From a virus: a stretch of DNA of 47,778 nucleotides. A program made the translations under genes and the position numbers. Position 1 is the first letter of the stretch, and the number at the start of each line of letters is the position of its first letter. The notes under the pieces are model-generated. The model was not told where the DNA came from. It did not search any database and saw nothing but the letters and a program-made list of their open reading frames with translations. Of this stretch, positions 22,962-31,650 are shown one piece after another. The stretch lies in the IMG/VR virus record IMGVR_UViG_3300020470_000021, positions 1 through 47,778 of that record; one strand, 5' to 3'.

Positions 22962-23831
22962 TCATACATTATCCCTTTCCAGATGTTTAATATAGTCCAC
23001 TATATTATGGTCTGCAACAAAGTCTAATCTTCCTTTTATTATTGTTGTTAATAATCCCCATCCTTTATCTTTGATTCGTTCCAGAGACCATCTTCCTAAG
23101 TCTGTTACTGTTCCATCAGACTTGATGTACTTGCACCTTCCATTGTGTCTCCATCTGAATACTGTTGGTACACAAGGTACAACATCATTGTTGTTTACGA
23201 ATCTTTGATGGTTTAAATGTTTATCACACCACTTAGAGAACTTCGGGCCACCAGCTCTTGGTGAACCATAAGTGTAAAGAGTATCTACATCAAACTTATT
23301 GACATACTCAAGACGACTTGCAATAAGGGTTGCCATTGCACCACCTAGTGAATGACCACATACCCAAATCTTCTTTGCAACTCTTCCTTTCTTTCCATAC
23401 TTTTCTACTCTGGAAAGAATTGAGTCCCAAACTTTATCGACTTCTTCTCTAAAACCTTGATGGATTTGTCCAATTCCAGTGAATGAATCGGACTTGAATA
23501 TTTCTAAATCTGCATAGACATCAGACATTTCAGTAGGTTCTGTACCCCTAGCTGCAATAACTAAGTCTTCTGCATCATGCCAAATGTGAACTTGAGCACC
23601 CTCAATATCAATAAATTGATGTGCTTTCCATCCAAACTGTTTACCAAACTGTTTACCATCTGCTTTATTCCAGTATGCAGCTTGAGAACACTTTGCAAAA
23701 AGGACTCGTCTGTCCTTTTCTTTTAAGTTAAAAACTTTACTCATAGACCTGTTCCTCAATTCCATATTGGGAACATTATCTTTAGTATTCTTTTTTCCAG
23801 TGAATTTGATAACTCTTACTTGTTCATTCAT
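22962..23831 (-). CDS. Class 3 lipase-family alpha/beta hydrolase
   Basis: A 289-residue lipase_3-type hydrolase. The nucleophile elbow is GHSLGG with Ser161. The remaining triad fits Asp216 (NNNDVVPCVPT) and His275 (ADHNIVDYI). The fold is supported by DLVIAARGTEPTEMSDVYADL and HQGFREEVDKVWDSI. There is no signal peptide, so it would act on the inner side of the membrane or in the cytoplasm unless released at lysis. It overlaps RegA by four bases. A phage lipase near gp62 and regA is unusual; it may degrade membrane lipids or storage lipids late in infection. Confidence 0.88.
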   Translation of the reverse strand: MNEQVRVIKFTGKKNTKDNVPNMELRNRSMSKVFNLKEKDRRVLFAKCSQAAYWNKADGKQFGKQFGWKAHQFIDIEGAQVHIWHDAEDLVIAARGTEPTEMSDVYADLEIFKSDSFTGIGQIHQGFREEVDKVWDSILSRVEKYGKKGRVAKKIWVCGHSLGGAMATLIASRLEYVNKFDVDTLYTYGSPRAGGPKFSKWCDKHLNHQRFVNNNDVVPCVPTVFRWRHNGRCKYIKSDGTVTDLGRWSLERIKDKGWGLLTTIIKGRLDFVADHNIVDYIKHLERDNV

Positions 23832-24226
23832 TTACTAACCACGCCAATGTTGTATTTCGGAATAAGTTCCCATTCAGTTTTTTCTTTGTAGGGTAAAACC
23901 TTAATCTGACTCATTGGTGCAAGTGGTGTTGAAGTGTTATCTGATATTATCTTAATCAATCCCCATTCTTCTAAAAGTCTGGCAATTGCATTCCTTCTTC
24001 CAATATCTGATTCCACCATAGAAGACTCTTTACCATCTAATGCAAAGAGTTCCTTGAAGTGTACAAGATAGTATCTTCCTCGTTTATGTAAGATATGACA
24101 CGATTGATAGAGTATCTTTTCTTTTCGAGACGCCACACCAATTCTAGTTAGTGTCTCTTTGACCTTTAGAAAGTCATCGGATTCTTTCAACTCTACCTCT
24201 ACCATATCGGAGAGGTCGTAGCTCAT
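23828..24226 (-). CDS. regA: RegA translational repressor
   Basis: A 132-residue protein matching T4 RegA, which binds the start region of early mRNAs and represses their translation. The N-terminal DMVEVELKESDDFLKVKETLTRIGVAS and the conserved HILHKRGRYYLVHFKELFALDG block are clear; the C-terminal GLIKI and LPYKEK fit too. It directly follows gp62 as in T4. It may act on this phage's own early mRNAs, including leaderless ones. Confidence 0.95.
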   Translation of the reverse strand: MSYDLSDMVEVELKESDDFLKVKETLTRIGVASRKEKILYQSCHILHKRGRYYLVHFKELFALDGKESSMVESDIGRRNAIARLLEEWGLIKIISDNTSTPLAPMSQIKVLPYKEKTEWELIPKYNIGVVSK

Positions 24227-24229
24227 TGT

Positions 24230-24607
24230 TTATTGTCTCCCACCTTTTTTCATTCTGTTTTTCAATTCCTCAATGTCCTTTTCAGAAAGAAGTTTCATAT
24301 AATCTTCTGCTTTAGACTTTGAGACTCCATAATACTCTTGAATGACTTTCATGTCGTCCAAGACATTCGGTTTTGCCCATTTAGCAAACCTTTTTCTTTT
24401 TCTAAGAGTATTTAGGAAATAATGAAATTGAAGACGACTATTTAGGTGGTGTCTACGATTCATTTCGTTCGCATAGAGTATGCAATCTTGGTGGTAGGAT
24501 AGTGTCCTATTTGTGATATAAGGAGCGTATTCTTTCTCTGAGATATCATCTACCATAATATCTTTCTTTGTAAATGTTATTGAATTAACAAAGTCGAAAG
24601 GATTCAT
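24230..24607 (-). CDS. 62: Clamp loader small subunit gp62
   Basis: A 125-residue gp62-like protein; with gp44 it loads the gp45 clamp. The length is shorter than T4 gp62 (187) but typical of marine relatives. Blocks that fit are FDFVNSITFTKKDIM, YHQDCILYANEMNRRHHLNSRLQFHYFLNTLRKRKRFAKW and the C-terminal helical region. The upstream gene overlaps it by four bases and RegA follows in the T4 order. Confidence 0.88.
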   Translation of the reverse strand: MNPFDFVNSITFTKKDIMVDDISEKEYAPYITNRTLSYHQDCILYANEMNRRHHLNSRLQFHYFLNTLRKRKRFAKWAKPNVLDDMKVIQEYYGVSKSKAEDYMKLLSEKDIEELKNRMKKGGRQ

Positions 24608-24780
24608 TCTTTTGGTGGTACTATTAGTGGCATTCCAAACTCGTTACGAGACTTAGACGACACAGTAATTTCACCATCCATCTTGTCTTTAATCTCTTTC
24701 AATGCAGATAGGACTACATCCATATCTTCTTTTTCCAGAGTTCGGAACATTCTAATTATTTCTATTATATTTTCACTCAT
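24604..24780 (-). CDS. Small protein upstream of gp62, leaderless
   Basis: A 58-residue acidic helical protein (MSENIIEIIRMFRTLEKEDMDVVLSALKEI...). No recognised family. The ATG at 24780 is six bases after a perfect TATAAT, with no ribosome site. Its stop overlaps the gp62 start (ATGA), so it probably initiates translation of the gp62-regA operon. Confidence 0.65.
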   Translation of the reverse strand: MSENIIEIIRMFRTLEKEDMDVVLSALKEIKDKMDGEITVSSKSRNEFGMPLIVPPKE

Positions 24781-24786
24781 ATTAAT

Positions 24787-24814
24787 ATTATACCATAGTT
24801 TTATGATCTGTCTT
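24787..24814 (-). promoter_or_regulatory. Promoter AAGACA-16-TATAAT, leaderless
   Basis: Minus strand AAGACA, 16-bp spacer, TATAAT. The -35 is weaker than in the sister promoters but the spacing is identical. It overlaps the end of the cytidylyltransferase gene and starts the small gene-gp62-regA-lipase operon. Confidence 0.7.
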
Positions 24815-25199
24815 GTATTTTTTGTCTTAATCCACTACTTGAAAATGAATGTTTTCTGTTAGTATAAAACACTTTAAGTGGTAGATGGTCTCCAGTAAAT
24901 GACTTATCCTTGTAGTCTTCACCTATGAATCTTGTATCGATAGGTGTAGATTCCAGTAAGTCAATCAAACTTTCTTCGGTATCATATGGGATTATCTCGT
25001 CCACATACTTAATTGCATTCAATTGTGTATATCTTTCATACACAGATTGTACTGGTGTATTCTTTTCTTGTCTGTCGATACTTGGGTCTGTTTGTAATCC
25101 TACAATTAGATAATCACAATTCTCTCTTGCTTCTTTTAACATTACTACATGACCAGCATGTAATAAGTCAAAACATCCACATGTGAATCCTTTATGCAT
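24801..25199 (-). CDS. Cytidylyltransferase-like nucleotidyltransferase (TagD/RfaE type)
   Basis: A 132-residue nucleotidyltransferase. The HxGH motif is in GCFDLLHAGHVVMLKEARENCDYLIVGL (about residues 7-33), and the C-terminal SSSGLR matches the second nucleotide-binding motif (ISxTxLR in the family). Relatives activate glycerol-3-phosphate or heptose with CTP or ATP. The enzyme could supply an activated donor for the glycosyltransferases encoded a few kilobases away. I chose ATG 25199; a longer N terminus is possible. It overlaps the cupin gene by eight bases. Confidence 0.82.
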   Translation of the reverse strand: MHKGFTCGCFDLLHAGHVVMLKEARENCDYLIVGLQTDPSIDRQEKNTPVQSVYERYTQLNAIKYVDEIIPYDTEESLIDLLESTPIDTRFIGEDYKDKSFTGDHLPLKVFYTNRKHSFSSSGLRQKIQDRS

Positions 25200-25500
25200 G
25201 TCTTTCACCCTTGAATACACAAACAAATATTAAGTTACTCTTACCAGTATTATGTACTCTATGAAACTCACCATCTTTAATTAGAACAATCTTATCTTCT
25301 TCTACATCAATCACTCTGTCATCTATTTCCATTTGACCCTTTCCATATTGAAAGATGTATACTTCTTCTTGTCCTTTATGTGAATGACCAGTGGTACTTT
25401 TACCAGCATGTAGTATTGTTCTGGATACGACTAAATCTCTGAGGGAAGTATCATCCTCAACAATATACCTATCATCCTTTTTTACTATTTGACCATTCAT
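25192..25500 (-). CDS. Cupin-fold protein
   Basis: A 102-residue single-domain cupin. Metal-binding motif 1 is HSHKGQEEVYIF (about residues 39-50) and motif 2 is HRVHN near 81. Related small cupins act as sugar isomerases, epimerases or sensors. It is fused by overlap to the nucleotidyltransferase and flanked by tRNA-Gly, so a sugar-nucleotide role is plausible. Substrate unknown. Confidence 0.78.
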   Translation of the reverse strand: MNGQIVKKDDRYIVEDDTSLRDLVVSRTILHAGKSTTGHSHKGQEEVYIFQYGKGQMEIDDRVIDVEEDKIVLIKDGEFHRVHNTGKSNLIFVCVFKGERHA

Positions 25501-25504
25501 AAAC

Positions 25505-25579
25505 TGGAGCGGAAGGAGAGAATCGAACTCTCATCTTTTGGTTGGAAACCAAAGGTAATAACCATTATACGACTCCCGC
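25505..25579 (-). tRNA. tRNA-Gly (anticodon TCC)
   Basis: A 75-base cloverleaf on the minus strand. Acceptor GCGGGAG pairs with CTTCCGC, the anticodon stem TTTGG/CCAAA carries loop TTTCCAA, the T arm is GAGAG/CTCTC, and the CCA end is encoded with discriminator T. It lies one base after the stop of the gene at 25581 and is probably processed from that transcript. Confidence 0.94.
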
Positions 25580-25580
25580 G

Positions 25581-26708
25581 TTATCTAATAATATCTATGT
25601 CGTCTGGATTTTCGTTCCAGACTTCCATTGTTGTTCTAAACCTACCATCTTGTTTAAGATTCTCATACCTATTGGATGCTTTCTTCTTCCAATATGCAAC
25701 TAGGTTATCCATAGAGAACCTATCATAGTTCTCTGCTTTCTTTAATTCTGTTTCTTTACCAGTAATAACTTCTTTAACATTACTGAATCCCATTGTAGAA
25801 ATGTAGTATCTTTTTCTTTCTTGTAATGACTCTGCATCTTTCATTACTTGTTTGAAGTGTGTATTATCTTTTAATGACTTCTTAATGATACCTACCATCT
25901 TTGCTTGTGCTTTCATCTTTCTACTTGATGCACCTGGCCATACAATTGCTTCACCACCATTCTTATCCACAAACCATTTTTCTAAATCTCTAAAGTATTC
26001 ATCATTCATTAATGGTGCAAAGTTACTTTCTGTTAGTCCTTGACCTTTGATAAAAGGTTTAAGTCCATCATACTGAGACATACTTTTGGTTGAACCATAT
26101 AAAGATGTAGTTTCAAAATGGCACATATCCATATCATATTTCTGATTAACTACTTCTCTTAACTCATGTGATATACACATCAATGCAAGTAGTTTACCAC
26201 CCAGATAGTTATATCCAAATGGTTGTACTGGAATAATTATCATACCCATCAGTGCATGTTTGTTAAACACTGGCATTTCTTCTGCACTAAGAACTTCACC
26301 AAAGTAAGTATTTCTTGGTTTAATGTTCATCATAGGTGAACCCATTCTACCAAACCCTACAATCTTACCAGTATTCTTTTCTCTTACAATAAAGATAACC
26401 TTTCGGCCTGGATTACTCATTTCAATTACTTGAGAAGATACCACACTAAGGTAATCATGAAAAACTTGTGGTTCTGGATTCCAGTCAACTACAAACTCCA
26501 TATCATTTGGATGCATATCAAAGTCTTGAAAGAAATCATCAGATACATTCATACCCAATAAAGGTCTTGGCATTTCATCGACTCTTTCAAGTTTAACTTT
26601 ACGAAAATACTCACTCATGTCTTCAAACTGAGTATAGTATTCTTCAAACTTAGACGCAGCGTACTCTGCATCCTCATTTGATAAAGTTAAATCACAAACC
26701 CATTCCAT
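25581..26708 (-). CDS. Hypothetical protein with GNAT/DUF4338-like central region
   Basis: A 375-residue protein. The middle (about residues 95-215) reads VIFIVREKNTGKIVGFGRMGSP, then HALMGMIIIPVQPFGYNYLGGKLLALMCIS and CHFETTSLYG. This order resembles the acetyltransferase-like fold seen in Mom and DruA-type (DUF4338) proteins. The C-terminal half is basic and helical. Sequence similarity is too low to name it. It lies next to two glycosyltransferases, overlapping the first by one base, so a role in nucleic-acid modification is possible. Confidence 0.5.
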   Translation of the reverse strand: MEWVCDLTLSNEDAEYAASKFEEYYTQFEDMSEYFRKVKLERVDEMPRPLLGMNVSDDFFQDFDMHPNDMEFVVDWNPEPQVFHDYLSVVSSQVIEMSNPGRKVIFIVREKNTGKIVGFGRMGSPMMNIKPRNTYFGEVLSAEEMPVFNKHALMGMIIIPVQPFGYNYLGGKLLALMCISHELREVVNQKYDMDMCHFETTSLYGSTKSMSQYDGLKPFIKGQGLTESNFAPLMNDEYFRDLEKWFVDKNGGEAIVWPGASSRKMKAQAKMVGIIKKSLKDNTHFKQVMKDAESLQERKRYYISTMGFSNVKEVITGKETELKKAENYDRFSMDNLVAYWKKKASNRYENLKQDGRFRTTMEVWNENPDDIDIIR

Positions 26709-27517
26709 TAGTACAAAAATTCCTCTAATGTTTTGGTATGATATGAATTATATGCATCTTTTAAATCTGTCTTAAACTTTCTAACTCTACCTATTCCTTT
26801 GTATTCATCATACTGATTCAAAGGTGTAACGAATGCATATTTCTTTGCAATCTTCATCATTTCTGCATCATTAACTTCACTTGTTCTAAACTCTGCACAT
26901 CCACCTTCTGCAAATGCAGTTTCCCATCTAGTCATTGCAACTTCATCAGAAATATAATGTAGGTATCCACGCTGTAAACATTCTAAAGTTAATACTAAGT
27001 CTTCACCTATCTGTGCTAAGTTCCAATCGACTTCATCTATAAACTTTGATAACTTTAAACCATCAATCCAATGAACTGCAAGTATAGGTTTAAAATGAAA
27101 ATACTTTTGACCATATGGTGGTAATGATACATCCCTATGACCTATATGCATGACATTCTTATCATCAAATAATCTATGTACTTCTGACAACCAATAGTTC
27201 CAATCATCAAGATTCATAAGTCTTCTTGAAGTTTCCATATTGGATTCTTCACCCATGTACTTTGCATTCCTTCTAAACAATCTAAGGTCATCATCCATTA
27301 TACCAAATCGATGAAGTCCAGCATGTTGATAGATTAGTTCTCTGGTTTTTGCAATACCAATATCATTACCTACAACTAGATATTCACAATCATATTTGTA
27401 TTGGTCTCTTTCTTGTTGTTGAACAACCATGATAACATTCTTTTGAATCTCTTCTGGTAGATTCTCAAATGTTATTTGATTATCAACTCTTTTATATGTT
27501 GGTATGTAAATTCTCAT
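26708..27517 (-). CDS. GT-A glycosyltransferase (TAGT-like)
   Basis: A 269-residue GT-A fold glycosyltransferase. The N terminus MRIYIPTYKRV is the family start, and the metal-binding DxD is in FGIMDDDLRLF (about residue 93-103). Later motifs HWIDGLKL and WNLAQIGEDLVLTLECLQRG (with the catalytic ED) agree. It resembles the TET/JBP-associated glycosyltransferases that add sugars to hydroxylated bases in phage DNA. Overlap with its neighbours by four bases and one base shows a common operon. The acceptor (DNA, LPS or protein) is not known. Confidence 0.75.
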   Translation of the reverse strand: MRIYIPTYKRVDNQITFENLPEEIQKNVIMVVQQQERDQYKYDCEYLVVGNDIGIAKTRELIYQHAGLHRFGIMDDDLRLFRRNAKYMGEESNMETSRRLMNLDDWNYWLSEVHRLFDDKNVMHIGHRDVSLPPYGQKYFHFKPILAVHWIDGLKLSKFIDEVDWNLAQIGEDLVLTLECLQRGYLHYISDEVAMTRWETAFAEGGCAEFRTSEVNDAEMMKIAKKYAFVTPLNQYDEYKGIGRVRKFKTDLKDAYNSYHTKTLEEFLY

Positions 27518-28851
27518 TTCCAGTTATATGTAGGCATCTTATCCATGACATCAAATATGTTTGGATGTTCCAACAATCCTCTTCTGTAAGGTGTAAACTT
27601 AATTCCTCTACCCCAACCACAATGTTCATTAAACAATTCTTTTTTAGTAATACTACCTTTCTGTTTAATAACTTCTATAAGTTCATTAGTCTTATCTGAT
27701 AGAGTTGGTTTAGTGGATTCTATAATCTCGATAAAATCTTTATACATCTGTTCCATATTATCTTTATATAAAAGATTAAGTCTTAAATGGTTTATTGCAT
27801 CATAAGATTTTTTCATTCTATGTTCTGGTTCGTCTAGATAGATGTTTAATAAATCTAGTGCCTCTTGGTCTGTTGTGAAGAAGTCTGCACCATCAAATAA
27901 TTCATGATAGTATTCACCATCATACATTATATAAGGACAACCATTCATCATCCCATCAGTTGTTGCTACACTCCATCCACCATACTTTTGTTTAGGTGAA
28001 AATCCAACACAACATTCTTTCAGCTTATCATAATATCCTTCTTTGTCAAATTTCTCATTTGTCAAATAAGGTCGGTCTAGTTTTCCATCTAATAGTGGAA
28101 CCCAAACCTTAAAGTCTTGTCTCTCTTCCCAGAGTAAATCCATCAATTGAATAAACTCTTTGTAATGTTTGTATGAGTCTGGTCTATGATTGAATACAAT
28201 TGTATTGTCTATGTTTACAGCCATATCTCTTACTATATCTTCTTCCATAACACCTAGATATTGAACAGTTAGAATTTCATCTAATTGGTGTATAGTTTGT
28301 AAATTGAAATGGTCTCTTGCTTGTTCCAATACCATATTCTTTTGTGTTTGTGTATTGATATAACACTTTTCCATTTCTAACAATCCACATATGTTTTGTT
28401 TGAACGAATCTTTTGCCCATACACATACATGTTCAAAGTCAAACCAATGTGCATAACCTATCACTTTAGGTGTATGATGTGTAAGATTGTACAAGGTATT
28501 TACCAGTTGATGTGTATGTTCTGGTAGATGACTCATCACTAAATCAAAATCTCTATCATGACCCATAAGTTTTTTAAACTTCGTTACATCAAAATGACTT
28601 CTCATTGCTGGTGGATATGTGGGAAGTTCCCACATTAATTGTTCTGTATTAGGAAAGTCTAAACCATCTATATGTTCTGGAGATAGGATTGTCCAGAAGA
28701 TTGGTTTATCTTGTAGTTCTCTAATCATGTTCTTCATTACTTGAACATAACTATCCTTTTCTAAGTCTTTAGCAAATGTAATATTAGGATAGACCAAGAC
28801 TCTGATAGTCTTATCAAGAGAAACTTCTTTATCTATATCATACAAATTCAT
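27514..28851 (-). CDS. GT-B glycosyltransferase with C-terminal winged-helix-like domain
   Basis: A 445-residue protein with a GT-B/GT4 layout: a Rossmann-like N-terminal half with FDLVMSHLPEHTH and GYAHWFDFEHVC, then the donor-binding half with FNHRPDSYKHYKEFI, VGFSPKQKYGGWSVATTDGMMNGCPYIMYD (the EX7E-like region) and VWVPLLDGKLDRP. The last 65 residues (LIEVIKQKGSITKKELFNE...) look like a small winged-helix domain, which would suit DNA binding. It overlaps the endonuclease gene by 14 bases. A DNA-modifying role is inference. Confidence 0.7.
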   Translation of the reverse strand: MNLYDIDKEVSLDKTIRVLVYPNITFAKDLEKDSYVQVMKNMIRELQDKPIFWTILSPEHIDGLDFPNTEQLMWELPTYPPAMRSHFDVTKFKKLMGHDRDFDLVMSHLPEHTHQLVNTLYNLTHHTPKVIGYAHWFDFEHVCVWAKDSFKQNICGLLEMEKCYINTQTQKNMVLEQARDHFNLQTIHQLDEILTVQYLGVMEEDIVRDMAVNIDNTIVFNHRPDSYKHYKEFIQLMDLLWEERQDFKVWVPLLDGKLDRPYLTNEKFDKEGYYDKLKECCVGFSPKQKYGGWSVATTDGMMNGCPYIMYDGEYYHELFDGADFFTTDQEALDLLNIYLDEPEHRMKKSYDAINHLRLNLLYKDNMEQMYKDFIEIIESTKPTLSDKTNELIEVIKQKGSITKKELFNEHCGWGRGIKFTPYRRGLLEHPNIFDVMDKMPTYNWK

Positions 28852-29599
28852 CTATGAATTCCTCTAATAATAATGCACTCATAATATTATAATCTTGATA
28901 GTTTTCTAACTTTTTAAACATAGCATTTTGGTATATAACACCATCTAAGAATAAAACCTTTTCTACTGTTTGGTCTGTTGCAACTGGTGTTTCTAATGTA
29001 GTTAATGCATCTAATAATTGATTGTTTTGATGTCCACCCATTTCAGTTAAAAACTTTGCTTCTCCAATAATGTATGTCTCATTTAGTTTAGCAAAAAAAT
29101 CAAGTCCCTTATTTCTTTCATACCCAATCTGTTCTTCTGCATGTTTCTTCAACACTGCATCACTATCTAATAATATATAACCAGTACCAGTTGGAGAAAA
29201 ATCTAACAACAATTTCTCCACATAATTTCTAAAGTGGGAACCCATAGTTCTATTGTTTTCCATAGGTTCTGATACATAAAAGTAAATATCATCCAAGTCC
29301 ATTGCTAAAACCATATTACAAATCTTTTCAACCACTTTGGGATTATCAAAGATTGCATTACGATCTCTTCTTAAAAAAGATACATATGAATTCTTAATTG
29401 GAAACTTTTTGAACTCCAACATCTTCTCAAACAGTAATCTATTAGCATCACCTTTCTCATAAAGATGTTTAAACCCTTTCCATACTTGTGGGTCAACTTG
29501 TCTTTGTGGATGTGTTCTGATTGGATAGACTTCGAGTAGTCTATCTAGATAGTCTTCGTTTTGTGCAAGGTCTAACGATTTTTCTAACCATTTATTCAT
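28838..29599 (-). CDS. Tsp45I-like type II restriction endonuclease
   Basis: A 253-residue protein that resembles Tsp45I-type restriction enzymes (target GTSAC in Tsp45I). The PD-(D/E)xK core fits Asp167 (GLDFF), Glu180 and Lys182 in IIGEAKFLTEMGGHQNNQLLDAL, the block most typical of the family. The catalytic residues look intact. No cognate methyltransferase is encoded in this window. It lies between a glycosyltransferase and a 2OG oxygenase. The start is ATG 29599, overlapping the oxygenase stop as ATGA. Confidence 0.75.
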   Translation of the reverse strand: MNKWLEKSLDLAQNEDYLDRLLEVYPIRTHPQRQVDPQVWKGFKHLYEKGDANRLLFEKMLEFKKFPIKNSYVSFLRRDRNAIFDNPKVVEKICNMVLAMDLDDIYFYVSEPMENNRTMGSHFRNYVEKLLLDFSPTGTGYILLDSDAVLKKHAEEQIGYERNKGLDFFAKLNETYIIGEAKFLTEMGGHQNNQLLDALTTLETPVATDQTVEKVLFLDGVIYQNAMFKKLENYQDYNIMSALLLEEFIDEFV

Positions 29600-30360
29600 A
29601 TGCACTTAGGAAACGGCACCGCTTGATATTGTCTAGGGTCTAATGACCACTGGTAATTTCCTGTCTCATGACCAGAGCAATATACACTCTCTGGAATAAT
29701 ATCGAATGCAATTGTTACTCTAGGTTTATCTTCAAGCCATGGAGTTGATGAATGTTCAAATGATGATGGTGAATAGATTATCATATCATCATAATCTACA
29801 TGTTTAACCCACTCTTCTTCTGGAGATTCTGGGCCTTCTCTATACCAAGTTTGAGAAGGTTGTACATTTGCACAATAAAATCCATGATAGATATGTGGAT
29901 GATAAATTTCTAAATGTTTATGCCAAGGGATATGGTCATATCCTCTATTCTCATCATCTTTCTTGGTGTATACATTAAACCATCCATGTATATAATATGG
30001 TTCACCAGCAAGATGTACTTGTTCATCTGAATAGAAGAACTCATTTAACTTCCAGTATAAATCTGCAAATGGTCTATGTCCAAATTGAAATGGATTGTAA
30101 GTAGAATAGAATTCTATTTCTTTACTTGATTCTTCCATGTCATGTTGACCATCTTCACCAAAGTCTTTTCCTTCTTTAGCACCTCTAACATATGACCTTA
30201 AGTTTTCACTAAACTGATTTGGTGTTGAAGTACCATCTTCGTCATGTGCAAACATAGGATGGTTTTCATGTTCAATACAGAAATCTGTAATCCATTTATA
30301 ATCTAAACCAGTATTGAGTTTAATTCTAAATAAGTCTTTTGTTAGTTTTGGTTGTTCCAT
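29596..30360 (-). CDS. 2OG-Fe(II) oxygenase-like protein in the modification island
   Basis: A 254-residue protein. A His/Tyr-rich block HIPWHKHLEIYHPHIYHGFYCAN (about residues 147-170, quoted in pieces) and an SSFEHSSTP site followed by KPRVTIAFD fit the HxH/HxD...H...R arrangement of 2OG-Fe(II) oxygenases. Acidic elsewhere; no signal or membrane segment. It is the first gene of the unit leading to the endonuclease and glycosyltransferases. It could hydroxylate a base that the glycosyltransferases then decorate, though a protein or sugar substrate is also possible. Confidence 0.7.
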   Translation of the reverse strand: MEQPKLTKDLFRIKLNTGLDYKWITDFCIEHENHPMFAHDEDGTSTPNQFSENLRSYVRGAKEGKDFGEDGQHDMEESSKEIEFYSTYNPFQFGHRPFADLYWKLNEFFYSDEQVHLAGEPYYIHGWFNVYTKKDDENRGYDHIPWHKHLEIYHPHIYHGFYCANVQPSQTWYREGPESPEEEWVKHVDYDDMIIYSPSSFEHSSTPWLEDKPRVTIAFDIIPESVYCSGHETGNYQWSLDPRQYQAVPFPKCI

Positions 30361-30554
30361 TAGAAATCCTTTTTATAATGTCTGTCTTCATATTCTAATT
30401 CAACAATTACTTTGTCGTTTTTTCTGACACCATTTTTATATAAATGTTCATACATTCCTTCTGCACCAGCATTGACTCCAGTCTTATGACCATGCCAATA
30501 TGCAAGTGCAACTACACCACTTAGAATAAGATAATGTATTAGTTGGTATTCCAT
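30360..30554 (-). CDS. Small membrane hypothetical protein
   Basis: A 64-residue protein with an N-terminal helix (LIHYLILSGVVALAYWHGHKTG) and a charged C-terminal tail (VELEYEDRHYKKDF). Overlaps both neighbours by one base. No family recognised; it may be a type I membrane protein with the tail in the cytoplasm. Confidence 0.65.
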   Translation of the reverse strand: MEYQLIHYLILSGVVALAYWHGHKTGVNAGAEGMYEHLYKNGVRKNDKVIVELEYEDRHYKKDF

Positions 30555-30721
30555 TATATATTTAGCATCTTTCTAATTACACAAAATACAAAAATGGCAG
30601 AGAAGGTTGCGAACTCAGCGGTTCCTTCACCAAATGTAACTGCCATACCCAATAGACAGAAACCAGCAACAAAAGTAAATTTGTTATTGTCTCTGTTTAT
30701 CCATTCTTTGAATTGTTTCAT
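30554..30721 (-). CDS. Small membrane hypothetical protein
   Basis: A 55-residue protein starting at ATG 30721, which overlaps the gp44 stop (ATGA). A hydrophobic hairpin-like segment (FTFVAGFCLLGMAVTFGEGTAEFATFSAIFVFCVI, quoted as two helices at about 16-31 and 37-49) is flanked by basic ends. Two short helices with a small turn resemble holins or small phage inner-membrane proteins. Function unknown. Confidence 0.65.
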   Translation of the reverse strand: MKQFKEWINRDNNKFTFVAGFCLLGMAVTFGEGTAEFATFSAIFVFCVIRKMLNI

Positions 30722-31650
30722 GAGAATTTGCACTCCATCATTAATTCTGTTAAACATGCAACCAAGTTAATTTCTTGGTCGGCCACGAATGCAGATTTAT
30801 AACTGTAATCTGCAATAATTAAAACTGCTTGTGGAATTGTTGACTTGTCAATAGTGTCATACAAACTGTCATACAATTTCCTATACAACATCACTGGGTC
30901 ATTATCAATATTCATTGCAACCCATCGTCTCATATCGGTAAACCTTTTGGTTTTAAGATGAGACATTAGTTCATTTAAACTTTCTTCTTGGACATTCGAT
31001 AAGATACCTACATCTATTTCACCACTGGTTCCATATCTCTGTAGTTCGTTTATTGTCCTTCTAAAGTCTGGGAAGTATTTGATTACCAATTCTTGTAATA
31101 CATCTGTATTAAACTTAATACCTTCCTCAGTTAATATTGTCATCAACCTTGCCATGAAAACAGATGCAAGTCTTGGTCTTTCCTTAGATGGTATTCTAAA
31201 GTCAATTACAGTACATCTTGAATGTAAAGGTTGTATGATTCTGTTCTTAAAGTTACATGTTAAGATAAATCTACAGTTCTTGTGGAACTCTTCGATAAAT
31301 CCTCTCAAGGCAGGCTGTGTTGATTGTGGATTTAGATAATCTGCTTCATCAAGAATAACAACTTTGTTCCCACCACCCAACGACACAGTAGATGCAAAGT
31401 TTTTAATCTTTGTTCTTAAAACATCAATACCACTTTCTTCTGAACCATTAATGATAATCCAATCTGCACCAACTTGCTCACATAATGCTCTTGCAACAGT
31501 TGTCTTACCAGTACCAGCAGTACCACTAAGAATCATATTTGGAATTTCACCTTTTAAGTCAAAAAAGGTTTTCTTGATTTCACTTGGAAGTACACAATCC
31601 TCAATTGTTTTGGGACGATACTTCTCTACCCATAAAAATTCATCTGTCAT
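30718..31650 (-). CDS. 44: Clamp loader large subunit gp44 (AAA+)
   Basis: A 310-residue RFC-like AAA+ ATPase. It loads the gp45 clamp with gp62. Walker A SGTAGTGKT at 42-50, Walker B VVILDEADYL near 100, sensor 1 LTCNFKNRI, the arginine finger in LHSRC. The family start WVEKYRPKTIEDCVLP follows ATG 31650; a TTG ten codons upstream would add SDFFYSRYI and is less likely. Confidence 0.95.
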   Translation of the reverse strand: MTDEFLWVEKYRPKTIEDCVLPSEIKKTFFDLKGEIPNMILSGTAGTGKTTVARALCEQVGADWIIINGSEESGIDVLRTKIKNFASTVSLGGGNKVVILDEADYLNPQSTQPALRGFIEEFHKNCRFILTCNFKNRIIQPLHSRCTVIDFRIPSKERPRLASVFMARLMTILTEEGIKFNTDVLQELVIKYFPDFRRTINELQRYGTSGEIDVGILSNVQEESLNELMSHLKTKRFTDMRRWVAMNIDNDPVMLYRKLYDSLYDTIDKSTIPQAVLIIADYSYKSAFVADQEINLVACLTELMMECKFS

